Positions 13,048 to 20,174 of a stretch of 20,174 nt of DNA are shown here, piece after piece. This stretch comes from an uncultured Oscillospiraceae bacterium. Lineage in GTDB: Bacteria > Bacillota > Clostridia > Oscillospirales > Oscillospiraceae. The stretch spans positions 1-20,174 of the forward strand of contig CANRNA010000007.1 of the NCBI GenBank assembly GCA_947631805.1, read 5' to 3'. Made by a program: the position numbers and the translations under genes. The notes under the pieces were generated by a model. The model was not told where the DNA came from, did no database searches, and worked only from the letters and a program-made list of their open reading frames with translations. Position 1 is the first letter of the stretch, and every line of letters begins with the position of its first letter.

Positions 13048-16000
13048 ATGGTCAAAAAAACGATGGACGGTAATGAGGCCGCCGCGTATGCCAGCTACGC
13101 GTTCACGGAAGTCGCAACGATCTACCCTATCACACCGTCCAGCCCCATGGCGGAGCACGTTGACGCATGGGCCGCCAACGGGAAGAAGAACATTTTCGGT
13201 CAGCCGGTGCGGCTGATGGAGATGCAGAGCGAGGCAGGGGCCTGCGGCGCCATGCACGGAGCCCTGGAGACCGGCGCGCTGGGTACCAGCTACACGGCCT
13301 CCCAGGGGCTGATGCTGATGATACCGCCCATGTACCGCATCGCCGGGCAGCTCCTGCCGGGGGTCATCCACGTGGCCGCCCGGACCGTGGGCACCAGCGC
13401 CTTTTCCATCTTCGGGGACCAGTCTGACGTGATGGCGTGCCGCCAGACGGGCTTTGCCCAGCTGGCCTCCTCCTGCGTGCAGGAGTGCATGGACCTGGCC
13501 GCCGTGGCGCACCTGTCGGCCATCAAGGCCCGGGTGCCCTTCATGCACTTTTTTGACGGCTTCCGCACCAGCCATGAGATACAGAAGATCGACGTGCTGG
13601 ACTACGAGGACCTGAAAAACATGCTGGACATGGACGCCCTGGCCCGCTTCAGGGCCAACGCCCTGAACAGCGAGCACCCCCTCATGCGCTCCACGGTCGT
13701 TAACCCGGACACGGCGTTCCAGCTCCGGGAGGCCGTGAACCCCTACTACGACGCCGTGCCCGGCATCGTGGAGGAGTATATGGGCAGGATGAGCGCCCTC
13801 ACTGGCCGGGATTACAAGCTGTTCAACTACTACGGCGCCCCCGACGCGGAGCACGTGGTGGTGGCCATGGGCAGCGTGTCCGGCTGTCTGCAGGAGGTGG
13901 TGGCCTATCTGAACAAGCGGGGCCGCAAGGTAGGCTTTTTGCAGGTGCGCCTGTACCGGCCCTTCAGCGCGGACCGGTTTTTGGCCGCGCTCCCGGCGAG
14001 CTGCCAGGTGCTCACCGCCCTGGACCGGACCAAGGAGCCGGGGGCCAACGGCGAGCCGCTGTATGAGGACGTGTGCTCCGTGCTCATCCACGGGGGGCGG
14101 CACATCAAGGTGCTGGGCGGCCGGTACGGCCTTTCCAGCAAGGACACCACTCCGGCCCAGATGATCGCCGTGTACGACAACATGGCCGGGGCGCAGCAGG
14201 ACCACTTCACCGTGGGCATCACCGACGACGTGACACACCACTCCCTGCCCATCGGGGAGAACGTGGTCACCGCCGACGAGCGGACCATCAGCTGCAAGTT
14301 CTGGGGCCTGGGCTCCGACGGCACCGTGGGCGCCAACAAGAACTCCATCAAGATCATCGGCGACGAGACGGACCAGTACGTGCAGGCCTATTTTGAGTAC
14401 GACACGAAAAAATCCGGCGGCGTCACCAAGAGCCACCTGCGCTTTGGGCACGTGCCCATTTTGTCCACCTATTACGTGACCATGGCGGATTTCATCGCCT
14501 GCCACAACCAGAGCTACATATCCAAGTATGACATCGTCACGGAGCTGAAGCCGGGGGGCACCTTCCTTCTCAACTGCGGCTGGTCCGACGAGGACCTGGA
14601 GACCCATCTGCCCAACAAGGTCAAGCGGCTCCTGGCCCAGCGCCAGGCGAAGTTCTACACCATCGACGCCACGGCCATCGCCGAAAACCTGGGCCTGGGC
14701 AACCGCACCAACACCGTGCTCCAGGCGGCGTTTTTCAAGCTCAGCGGCGTTCTGCCTGTGGATGAGGCGGAGGGCTATATGAAAGCGGCCATCCGCAAGA
14801 CTTATGACCGGAAGGGCGACGCGGTGGTGGAGATGAACTGCGCCGCCGTGACGGCGGGGCTGCGGGAGGTCCACCAGGTACACGTGCCGGAGGCGTGGAA
14901 GGACCTGACCGACGAGCCGGAGCCTGTGGATACCACAAGCCCCTGGTATGTGCGCACGGTCATGCACGCGGTCAACGCCCAGAAGGGCGACAGCCTGCCT
15001 GTCAGCGTGTTCGCCGACGCGGCGGACGGCAGCGTGCCCCTGGCCACCAGCAAGTATGAAAAGCGGGGCTTTGCCTCCCACGTGGCCAAGTGGCTGCCAG
15101 ACAACTGCATCGGCTGCAACCTGTGCGCGGTGATGTGCCCCCATGCCGCCATCCGTCCCTTCCTGCTGGAGCCGGACGAGGCGGAGCGGGCCCCGGAGGG
15201 CTATGTGACCAAGGAGGCCAAGGGCAAGGGCTTCCCCGCGGGGATGCGCTACCATATCCAGGTGGACCCCCTGGACTGCACCGGCTGCGGCAGCTGCGCG
15301 GCGGCGTGCCCGGCCAAGGAGCGGGCCATCGTCATGCAGCCCATCGAGAGCCAGCTTCCCGAGCAGGCCAACTGGGAGTGGAGCCTCTCCCTGCGGCCGA
15401 AGAAGAATCCCCTGGACAAATTCACCGTCAAGGGAAGCCAGTTCGAGCAGCCCCTGCTGGAGTTCTCCGGCGCCTGCGCCGGGTGCGGCGAGACGCCCTA
15501 TATGAAGATGATGACCCAGCTGTTCGGGGAGCGGATGATCGTGGCCAACGCCACCGGCTGCACCCAGGCGTGGGGCTTCAGCAGCCCCAGCTATCCTTAC
15601 ACGGCCAGACCCAACGGCCGGGGCCCGGCGCTGTCCAACTCCCTGTTTGAGAACAACGCCGAGTACTCTCTGGGCATGGTGCTGAGCATGCGCCAGCAGC
15701 GGCTGCACCTGGCCGCCCAGGTGCGAGAGCTGGCGGCCGGGACGAAGGACGAAAAGCTCAAGGCCGCCCTGGAGGCCTGGCTGGATGGCTTTGAGGACAA
15801 GGAGCGCACCCTGGAGCTGAGCGACGGGGTCATCGACGCCCTTCGCGCCTGCCCGGAGAAGGGGGCGCTCATCGACGGCATCCGGGCCTCCCAGGACCAG
15901 CTGGTGAAAAAGAGCGTGTGGATGTACGGCGGCGACGGCTGGGCCTATGACATCGGCTACGGCGGCTTGGACCACGTGCTCGCCTCCGGGGAGGACGTGA

Positions 16001-16617
16001 ACATCCTGGTGGTGGACACGGAGGTGTACTCCAACACCGGCGGCCAGGCGTCCAAGGCCACGCCCTACGGCGCGGTGGCCCAATTCGCCGCCGCGGGCAA
16101 GCGGACAGGGAAGAAGGACCTGGGCATGCTGGCCACCCAGTACCAGAACGTGTATGTGGCGTCCGTGGCCCTGGGGGCGGACCCGGCACAGTTCATCCGG
16201 GCCCTCCAGGAGGCGGAGGCCCACGACGGCCCGTCTCTGATCGTGGCCTACGCGCCCTGCATCAACCACGGCATCGTCAAGGGCATGGCCTATTCCCAGG
16301 AGGAGGCCAAGCTGGCCGTCAAGAGCGGCTATTGGGTGTTGTATCGCTACGACCCCAAGCTGAAGGCCGCGGGCAAGAACCCCTTCATCCTGGACTTCAA
16401 GGACCCCAAGTACGATCTGCGGGAGTTCTTCATGGGCGAGGTGCGCTTCAACTCCCTGCTGCGGACCTTCCCCGACCAGGCGGAGGCCCTGCTGGTGGAG
16501 GCCCGGGCCCAGATACGGGACCGGTGGGCGCGCTATACCCACCTGGCCAACCAGGACTATTCCCACATTCTGGACGTGCTGGAGGACTATCCCATCACCG
16601 CCCCCGCGGGTAAGTGA
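13048..16617 (+). CDS. nifJ: Pyruvate:ferredoxin (flavodoxin) oxidoreductase
   Basis: A 1189-aa homodimer-type enzyme that oxidises pyruvate with CoA to acetyl-CoA and CO2 and reduces ferredoxin. Order of domains: N-terminal pyrimidine-binding domain with YPITPSSPMAEH and EAGACGAMHGA; CoA-binding region; two [4Fe-4S] motifs, CIGCNLCAVMCP (about 687) and CTGCGSCAAACP (about 744); C-terminal TPP domain with CAGCGETPY (about 810), GDGWAYDIGYGG (about 962) and DTEVYSNTGGQASKATP. The extra CAGCGE Cys pair plus a late Cys bind the proximal cluster. Full length and intact. AAGGAG lies 9 nt before the ATG. It has its own promoter and terminator, so it is not in an operon with the hydrogenase, though the two probably share ferredoxin. 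Confidence 0.98.
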   Translation: MVKKTMDGNEAAAYASYAFTEVATIYPITPSSPMAEHVDAWAANGKKNIFGQPVRLMEMQSEAGACGAMHGALETGALGTSYTASQGLMLMIPPMYRIAGQLLPGVIHVAARTVGTSAFSIFGDQSDVMACRQTGFAQLASSCVQECMDLAAVAHLSAIKARVPFMHFFDGFRTSHEIQKIDVLDYEDLKNMLDMDALARFRANALNSEHPLMRSTVVNPDTAFQLREAVNPYYDAVPGIVEEYMGRMSALTGRDYKLFNYYGAPDAEHVVVAMGSVSGCLQEVVAYLNKRGRKVGFLQVRLYRPFSADRFLAALPASCQVLTALDRTKEPGANGEPLYEDVCSVLIHGGRHIKVLGGRYGLSSKDTTPAQMIAVYDNMAGAQQDHFTVGITDDVTHHSLPIGENVVTADERTISCKFWGLGSDGTVGANKNSIKIIGDETDQYVQAYFEYDTKKSGGVTKSHLRFGHVPILSTYYVTMADFIACHNQSYISKYDIVTELKPGGTFLLNCGWSDEDLETHLPNKVKRLLAQRQAKFYTIDATAIAENLGLGNRTNTVLQAAFFKLSGVLPVDEAEGYMKAAIRKTYDRKGDAVVEMNCAAVTAGLREVHQVHVPEAWKDLTDEPEPVDTTSPWYVRTVMHAVNAQKGDSLPVSVFADAADGSVPLATSKYEKRGFASHVAKWLPDNCIGCNLCAVMCPHAAIRPFLLEPDEAERAPEGYVTKEAKGKGFPAGMRYHIQVDPLDCTGCGSCAAACPAKERAIVMQPIESQLPEQANWEWSLSLRPKKNPLDKFTVKGSQFEQPLLEFSGACAGCGETPYMKMMTQLFGERMIVANATGCTQAWGFSSPSYPYTARPNGRGPALSNSLFENNAEYSLGMVLSMRQQRLHLAAQVRELAAGTKDEKLKAALEAWLDGFEDKERTLELSDGVIDALRACPEKGALIDGIRASQDQLVKKSVWMYGGDGWAYDIGYGGLDHVLASGEDVNILVVDTEVYSNTGGQASKATPYGAVAQFAAAGKRTGKKDLGMLATQYQNVYVASVALGADPAQFIRALQEAEAHDGPSLIVAYAPCINHGIVKGMAYSQEEAKLAVKSGYWVLYRYDPKLKAAGKNPFILDFKDPKYDLREFFMGEVRFNSLLRTFPDQAEALLVEARAQIRDRWARYTHLANQDYSHILDVLEDYPITAPAGK

Positions 16618-16640
16618 GAGCAATACATCCGATACAGGCG

Positions 16641-16676
16641 ACCGGCGGGAAGCAAACGCTTCCCGCCGGTTTCCTT
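16641..16676 (+). terminator. Terminator of the PFOR gene
   Basis: Perfect 13-bp stem (16641-16653 with 16658-16670), loop AAAC, then TTCCTT. It lies between two convergent genes (PFOR and the TSUP permease) and may also slow the opposite transcript. Confidence 0.85.
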
Positions 16677-16689
16677 ATGAGATATGAAA

Positions 16690-17409
16690 TTATGTAAACA
16701 ACATCACCACGCCGGAGACGGCCATCATGGCGTATATGGACAGGAGGATGAACCGCTCGTTCACCTTCTGGAATATCCGGTTGCCGAGGACGCTGCCCAA
16801 GGCCATGGCGGCCATGCCCACGGCGGCGCACACCAGCAGGTGCCGGGTGATGATGCCGTTGATGATGCGCATCACCACGGCGTAGGCATTGGAGATGAGG
16901 TAAAAGCACTCCAGATTGGCCAGGTATGTCTCCTTGTCGTCGGTGGTGGAGGAGAAGTACAGGGTGGCCGGGGGGCCGCCGATGCCGAAAAGACCGCTGG
17001 AGAACCCGCCGATGAGGCCGCACAGCAGCCCGTTTTTCACGGTGGGCCGCAGATGCAGCTTGTCGGAGAAGAAGGCCAGGTACGCGCTCAGCCCCAGCAG
17101 AAAGACCCCCAGCACCCGGGTCATGACATGGAAATCCACCCGCGTGGACAGGCGGACGGCTATGGCCGAGGCGATGAAGTAGCCCACCAGCGCGGGGAGG
17201 ATGGTCTTCCACTGGATGTGGCTGCGGTAGCGCCAGCCCAGCCCGGCGGCCTGCCACACGGTGATTATGTTAACCATAGAGGCGGGCGCCGTGGTGGACT
17301 GCATCACGTAGGGCAAGAACATGATGCTCATGCTCCCCAGGCCGAAGCCGCAGAGCACGTTCAGAAAGCTGCCTGTACCGCAGACCAATAAAATGACAAC
17401 GTATTCCAT
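16690..17409 (-). CDS. TSUP-family permease (TauE/SafE type)
   Basis: A 239-aa integral membrane protein with about seven or eight hydrophobic segments. The family moves small anions such as sulfite, sulfoacetate or other organosulfur compounds; the substrate here is unknown. Two glycine-rich half-repeats are visible: GTGSFLNVLCGFGLGSMSIM near the N-terminus and GGFSSGLFGIGGPPATLYFS past the middle, the inverted-duplicate hallmark of TSUP. I start at ATG 17409 (MEYVVILLV), where the first membrane segment begins; the frame is open 49 codons further up (to 17556), but that stretch translates a hairpin cluster and has no membrane or family likeness. No Shine-Dalgarno precedes 17409, which is odd for this genome. 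Confidence 0.85.
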   Translation of the reverse strand: MEYVVILLVCGTGSFLNVLCGFGLGSMSIMFLPYVMQSTTAPASMVNIITVWQAAGLGWRYRSHIQWKTILPALVGYFIASAIAVRLSTRVDFHVMTRVLGVFLLGLSAYLAFFSDKLHLRPTVKNGLLCGLIGGFSSGLFGIGGPPATLYFSSTTDDKETYLANLECFYLISNAYAVVMRIINGIITRHLLVCAAVGMAAMALGSVLGNRIFQKVNERFILLSIYAMMAVSGVVMLFT

Positions 17410-17417
17410 AAACCGAT

Positions 17418-17609
17418 TATAATGATTATCTGATGGCGAAGCGCCATACGGCGCTGCGCCGAGCCGCTTTGCGGCTGAAGCAAAACAGCGCAGCTGTTTT
17501 GCCAGATTCATTGCAATGGACATCGCGCAAATGATCTTTGGATCATTTGCGGCCAAACGTGTCGTTTGGCAGCGAAAACACTCGTTTTCGCCCTGCGATG
17601 ATCATTATA
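17418..17609 (-). repeat. Array of seven perfect hairpins closed by an outer stem (TSUP leader)
   Basis: Stems with 3-4 nt loops follow one another almost without gaps: 17433-17447 (6 bp), 17449-17461 (5), 17462-17476 (6), 17480-17502 (10), 17526-17551 (11), 17552-17570 (8), 17572-17591 (8); a short palindrome CATTGCAATG (17509-17518) fills the one gap. The ends 17418-17430 and 17597-17609 pair with each other (13 bp, one G-T). The whole could fold as one multi-armed structure on either strand. It lies between the divergent TSUP and TspO genes, and a minus-strand promoter at its right end would transcribe it as the TSUP leader. It may be a structured RNA or a MITE-like insertion (both ends begin with TA). 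I know no named family for it. Confidence 0.75.
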
Positions 17610-17632
17610 GCGCCCCCGCCGGGAAATTGCAA
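17604..17632 (-). promoter_or_regulatory. Candidate promoter of the TSUP gene and hairpin leader
   Basis: On the minus strand TTGCAA (17632-17627), 17-bp spacer, TATAAT (17609-17604). The -10 is the right outer arm of the hairpin array. Transcription would start near 17597, giving a leader of about 190 nt made almost wholly of hairpins. Confidence 0.6.
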
Positions 17633-17670
17633 CGGCGGCGCGATATTTTCCCGCAAAGGGCATATACTGA

Positions 17671-17679
17671 TGCTATAAC
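17671..17679 (+). promoter_or_regulatory. Extended -10 upstream of TspO
   Basis: TGCTATAAC is an extended -10 hexamer without a recognisable -35. It would give a very short leader (start near 17686) before the ATG at 17692. A second -10-like TATACT (17663-17668) is close by. Confidence 0.35.
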
Positions 17680-17691
17680 GCGTGGAAAGGG

Positions 17692-18165
17692 ATGGTCCCT
17701 ATCATCAAGATCAAGCCTCTGGCGGTCAGTCTGGCCGTCAGTTTGGGTGTGGGTGGCCTGTCCGCCCTGCTCACGAGAAGCTCCATGGAGCAGTATGCCG
17801 CACTGGCGCAGCCGCCCCTGGCCCCGCCGGGGTGGGTGTTTCCGGTGGTGTGGACGGCGCTGTTCATCCTCATGGGGACAGCGGCCTATCTGGTGTGGAT
17901 AGAAAACGGCCCGGAGCGGAGGGGGATGCTGTGGCTGTACGGGGTGCAGCTGGCATTCAACTTCCTGTGGACCATCATCTTCTTCAACACGGAGCGCCGG
18001 GGCTTCGCCCTTTTGTGGCTGCTGGCGCTGTGGGGGCTGATACTGGCCACGCTGCTGCACTTCCGCCGGGAGAACAGGACCGCCGGGAACCTGCTCATAC
18101 CCTATCTGGCCTGGGTCACCTTCGCCGCCTATCTCAACGCCGGGGTGTGGTATCTGAACCGGTAA
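17692..18165 (+). CDS. tspO: TspO/MBR family membrane protein
   Basis: A 157-aa protein with five membrane segments, the usual size of bacterial TspO (translocator protein / peripheral benzodiazepine receptor homologue), which binds tetrapyrroles and is linked to stress responses. Family signatures are PPLAPPGWVFPVVWTALF after the first segment, QLAFNFLWTIIFF in the middle and PYLAWVTFAAYLNAGVWYLN at the end; the aromatic-rich pocket residues are kept. GGAAAGGG lies right next to the ATG, closer than ideal. The gene is alone, divergent from the TSUP gene, and ends at a strong hairpin. What it does in an anaerobe is not known; porphyrin handling is a guess from the family. Confidence 0.92.
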   Translation: MVPIIKIKPLAVSLAVSLGVGGLSALLTRSSMEQYAALAQPPLAPPGWVFPVVWTALFILMGTAAYLVWIENGPERRGMLWLYGVQLAFNFLWTIIFFNTERRGFALLWLLALWGLILATLLHFRRENRTAGNLLIPYLAWVTFAAYLNAGVWYLNR

Positions 18166-18185
18166 GGCATCCAGCGGCAAAAGGA

Positions 18186-18227
18186 CCCACGGGGCTCCCG
18201 ACCGACCGCGGCCGGGAGCCCCGTGGG
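18186..18227. terminator. Bidirectional terminator between TspO and ABC exporter
   Basis: Perfect 15-bp GC-rich stem (18186-18200 with 18213-18227), loop 12 nt, placed between convergent genes, 1 bp from the ABC gene stop codon. On the minus strand it is followed by TCCTTTTGCC, on the plus strand by CTTATG, so it works better for the ABC operon. Confidence 0.8.
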
Positions 18228-18228
18228 C

Positions 18229-20100
18229 TTATGTGTAATACTGGGCCTGGGCGGTCCAAAGCTCGTGGTATTTCCCCGTCTCGTCCGACAGCAGCGCCTC
18301 GTGGGTCCCTGTCTGGATGACGGAGCCCCGGTCGAAGACCAGTATCTCGTCGCAGAACTTGCAGGAGCTGAGCCGGTGGCTGATATAGATGGCCGTCTTG
18401 TCCCCGGATATGTCGTTGAACTGGGCGTATATCTCCGCCTCCGCCATGGGGTCCAGGGCCGCCGTGGGCTCGTCCAGGATGATGAAGGGCGCGTCCTTAT
18501 ACAGCGCCCGGGCGATGGCTATCTTCTGGGCCTCGCCGCCGGATATCTGGACGCCCTCCCCGTTGAAGTCCCGGTAGAGCATGGTGTCCAGCCCCTCCGG
18601 CAGGGCGGCCAGCCGGTCGCCAAAACCGGCGTCCGTCAGAGCTTTGGTCACCCGCTCCCGGTCATAGTCCGCGCTCCCGGCCACGTTGGCCCCCAGGGGC
18701 TGGCTCATGAGCTGGAAGTCCTGGAACACCACGGAGAAGATGTCCATGTAGTCGTGGTAGTTATATTTGCGGATGTCGATGCCGTTGAGCAAAATGACGC
18801 CCTCCTGGGGGTCATAGAGCCGACACAGGAGCTTGATGAAGGTGGTCTTGCCGGAGCCGTTTTCCCCCACCACGGCCAGGCGGGCGCCGACTTTGAACTT
18901 CACGCTGACGTGGCGCAGGGCCCAGCTATCGGAGCCGGGATACTTGAAGGACACGTCCCGGAACTCCACGTCGTACCGCCTGTCGGACCGCTTTTCCGTG
19001 GTGAGAGAGCCCTGGTACATGGCGTTGGACGTGTCCAAAAACGCGTAGGCGATGCGGATGAAAAACGCGTTGTTCCGGGCCTCCGAGAGTTTCCTCAGCA
19101 GCGTCCGCACGTTGTCGGCCAGGGCCGTGACCGCGCCGATGTACTGGCTGGCAAGACCGATGCCGAAGGCCCCGGCCCATGCCTTCAGGCACACATACAG
19201 ATACACCGCCCCGGTGGGCAGGCCGGACAGCGCCGCCGACACTGCGTTCAGCAGGCCCACCTTTCCGGCGTCCAGCTTCGCAAAGGGACCGTCGGCGGAA
19301 AAGACGAGGTTGCTGGCCATATACCGCCGGGCGATGCGCTGCTGGCCGTATATGCGCACGTCCAAGGCCCGAAAGGCGTCTCTGTTGAAGAAGCCGAAAG
19401 CACCGAAAATACGGTTGCCCAGCGTTGCCGTTTCCGCAGTGGCCGCGTTCTGTTCCATGCGATGGACCACGCCCCACAGCCAGGAGCTGGCCGCTGTGGG
19501 CAGGGCTATGGCCCCCAGCAGGCCCAGCAGGCCCACCGGCCCGTCCAGCAGCCTCAGCGACCCGGAGGAGGGGACGCGGGCCGTGAAAAGTCCCGCGCAC
19601 AGGGCCACGGCGCTGGCCATGCCTATCGCCTGCTGGAGTATGCCCTCGTAGAGATAGGGCGTTTTTTGCAGGCCCAGACCCGCCCAGTTCTCGTCCTGCC
19701 GTATCTGGGCCAGCAGGTCCCGGGTGCGTTGGCTCTCCACATCCTCAAAGTCCATATCCAGCAGCTTGTCCGTGTATATCCGCTTTCTGTCCTCGAAAAA
19801 CCGCTGATAGTGAACGTTTTTCCACCGCTCCAGAGCGTGCCCGGCCAAGGCCAGCGCGCCGGTCACCGCCACGGTGAGGATCACCCAGCGCCACAGCGCA
19901 TCCGGACGCCTTGCCCCCGCCAGCTCCTCCAGCACCCGCGCGGAGAGATACACCCCCGCGTAGGGCGTCACGCCGGTCACCGCCGCCCAGGCCGTGACGG
20001 CCGCGAACAGGCCAGGCGTATACCGCCGCAGCAGCCGGGCCGCCCGCTTGTAAATGCTCCAAGTCTCCCGCCAGGAGACTTTTCCCGCCGTCTTTTCCAT
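18229..20100 (-). CDS. ABC exporter half-transporter (membrane plus ATPase domains)
   Basis: A 623-aa fusion of an N-terminal six-helix membrane domain (about 25-350) and a C-terminal ATPase. Walker A is GENGSGKTT (about 411), Q-loop in VVFQDFQLMSQ, signature ISGGEAQKIAIARAL (about 517), Walker B FIILDEPTAALDP (about 540), H-loop ISHRL (about 575). All ATPase residues are intact; the signature has SGGEAQ in place of SGGQ, which is seen in other exporters. The start ATG overlaps the TGA of the preceding gene by one base, and that gene also ends like an ABC exporter, so the two probably form a heterodimer. The substrate cannot be told: peptides, drugs or lipids are all possible. No ribosome site beyond GGGGAGGG about 8 nt upstream, inside the previous gene. 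Confidence 0.93.
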   Translation of the reverse strand: MEKTAGKVSWRETWSIYKRAARLLRRYTPGLFAAVTAWAAVTGVTPYAGVYLSARVLEELAGARRPDALWRWVILTVAVTGALALAGHALERWKNVHYQRFFEDRKRIYTDKLLDMDFEDVESQRTRDLLAQIRQDENWAGLGLQKTPYLYEGILQQAIGMASAVALCAGLFTARVPSSGSLRLLDGPVGLLGLLGAIALPTAASSWLWGVVHRMEQNAATAETATLGNRIFGAFGFFNRDAFRALDVRIYGQQRIARRYMASNLVFSADGPFAKLDAGKVGLLNAVSAALSGLPTGAVYLYVCLKAWAGAFGIGLASQYIGAVTALADNVRTLLRKLSEARNNAFFIRIAYAFLDTSNAMYQGSLTTEKRSDRRYDVEFRDVSFKYPGSDSWALRHVSVKFKVGARLAVVGENGSGKTTFIKLLCRLYDPQEGVILLNGIDIRKYNYHDYMDIFSVVFQDFQLMSQPLGANVAGSADYDRERVTKALTDAGFGDRLAALPEGLDTMLYRDFNGEGVQISGGEAQKIAIARALYKDAPFIILDEPTAALDPMAEAEIYAQFNDISGDKTAIYISHRLSSCKFCDEILVFDRGSVIQTGTHEALLSDETGKYHELWTAQAQYYT

Positions 20101-20174
20101 CAGAAATCCCTCCCCTCCCGGTAATACCGGCTCTGTACTTCAAAAAGTTCCGCGTACCCGCCGCCCAGGGCCAG
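20100..20174 (-). CDS. C-terminal end of a second ABC exporter half-transporter (cut by window edge)
   Basis: The minus strand from the right edge reads 24 residues, LALGGGYAELFEVQSRYYRE plus GRDF, then TGA at 20102-20100. GGGYAELFEVQSRYY matches the usual last helix of ABC exporters (typically G.Y.EL...Q...Y). The stop shares its A with the ATG of the next gene, so the two are translationally coupled. Only the tail is in the window. Confidence 0.7.
   Translation of the reverse strand: MALGGGYAELFEVQSRYYREGRDF

Noticed and set aside
13021..16623. 1200-aa open frame on the minus strand opposite the PFOR gene
   Set aside because: Mirror frame caused by high-GC codon use; its translation is rich in Gly, His, Val, Leu and Gln with no domain, while the plus strand has full PFOR motifs, a promoter and a ribosome site.
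17418..17609. Hairpin array as a CRISPR array
   Set aside because: The units differ in sequence and length, and there are no constant repeats with unique spacers.
18223..20124. 633-aa plus-strand frame opposite the ABC exporter
   Set aside because: Antisense shadow of a gene with intact Walker A, signature and Walker B motifs.

Overview
The window reads as chromosome of a high-GC anaerobic member of the Bacillota (Clostridia; an Oscillospirales-type gut anaerobe is my best guess). The evidence is pyruvate:ferredoxin oxidoreductase beside a ferredoxin-domain [FeFe] hydrogenase, Gram-positive style promoters (TTGACA/TATAAT) and strong GGAGG ribosome sites. The lineage is inferred from gene content only.

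Layout. 1-2681 (-): N-terminal 893 codons of the glutamate synthase large subunit, running off the left edge. 2933-6013 (-): a secreted DUF4855 protein with discoidin-like modules. 6320-6396 (+): tRNA-Pro(GGG). 6351-11173: a 4.8-kb AT-richer integrated element in the 3' half of that tRNA, bounded by 46-bp direct repeats. 11347-12795 (+): [FeFe] hydrogenase. 13048-16617 (+): pyruvate:ferredoxin oxidoreductase. 16690-17409 (-): TSUP (TauE/SafE-type) permease, preceded by a 192-bp cluster of hairpins. 17692-18165 (+): TspO/MBR protein. 18229-20100 and 20100-20174 (-): two ABC exporter half-transporters with overlapping stop and start, the second cut by the right edge.

The integrated element carries a tyrosine integrase next to the tRNA and a leftward operon of three small genes, the middle one a winged-helix-like DNA-binding protein. 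The two outer genes of that operon each contain one in-frame TAG but stay open beyond it. A repeat-rich divergent control region follows, then a rightward operon (72-aa protein, 64-aa HTH protein, lipoprotein) behind a promoter whose spacer is a (TA)9 tract. At the right end sit a multi-subsite res-like array and a serine resolvase. No relaxase, capsid gene or recognised replication gene is visible, so it looks like a minimal integrative element or satellite with a circular phase.

The host genes fit a pyruvate-fermenting anaerobe: PFOR makes acetyl-CoA, CO2 and reduced ferredoxin, and the hydrogenase may exchange those electrons with protons. They are separate transcription units, each with its own terminator. 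The main points for follow-up are the two amber-interrupted genes, the multi-hairpin leader of the TSUP gene, and the TA-tract promoter.
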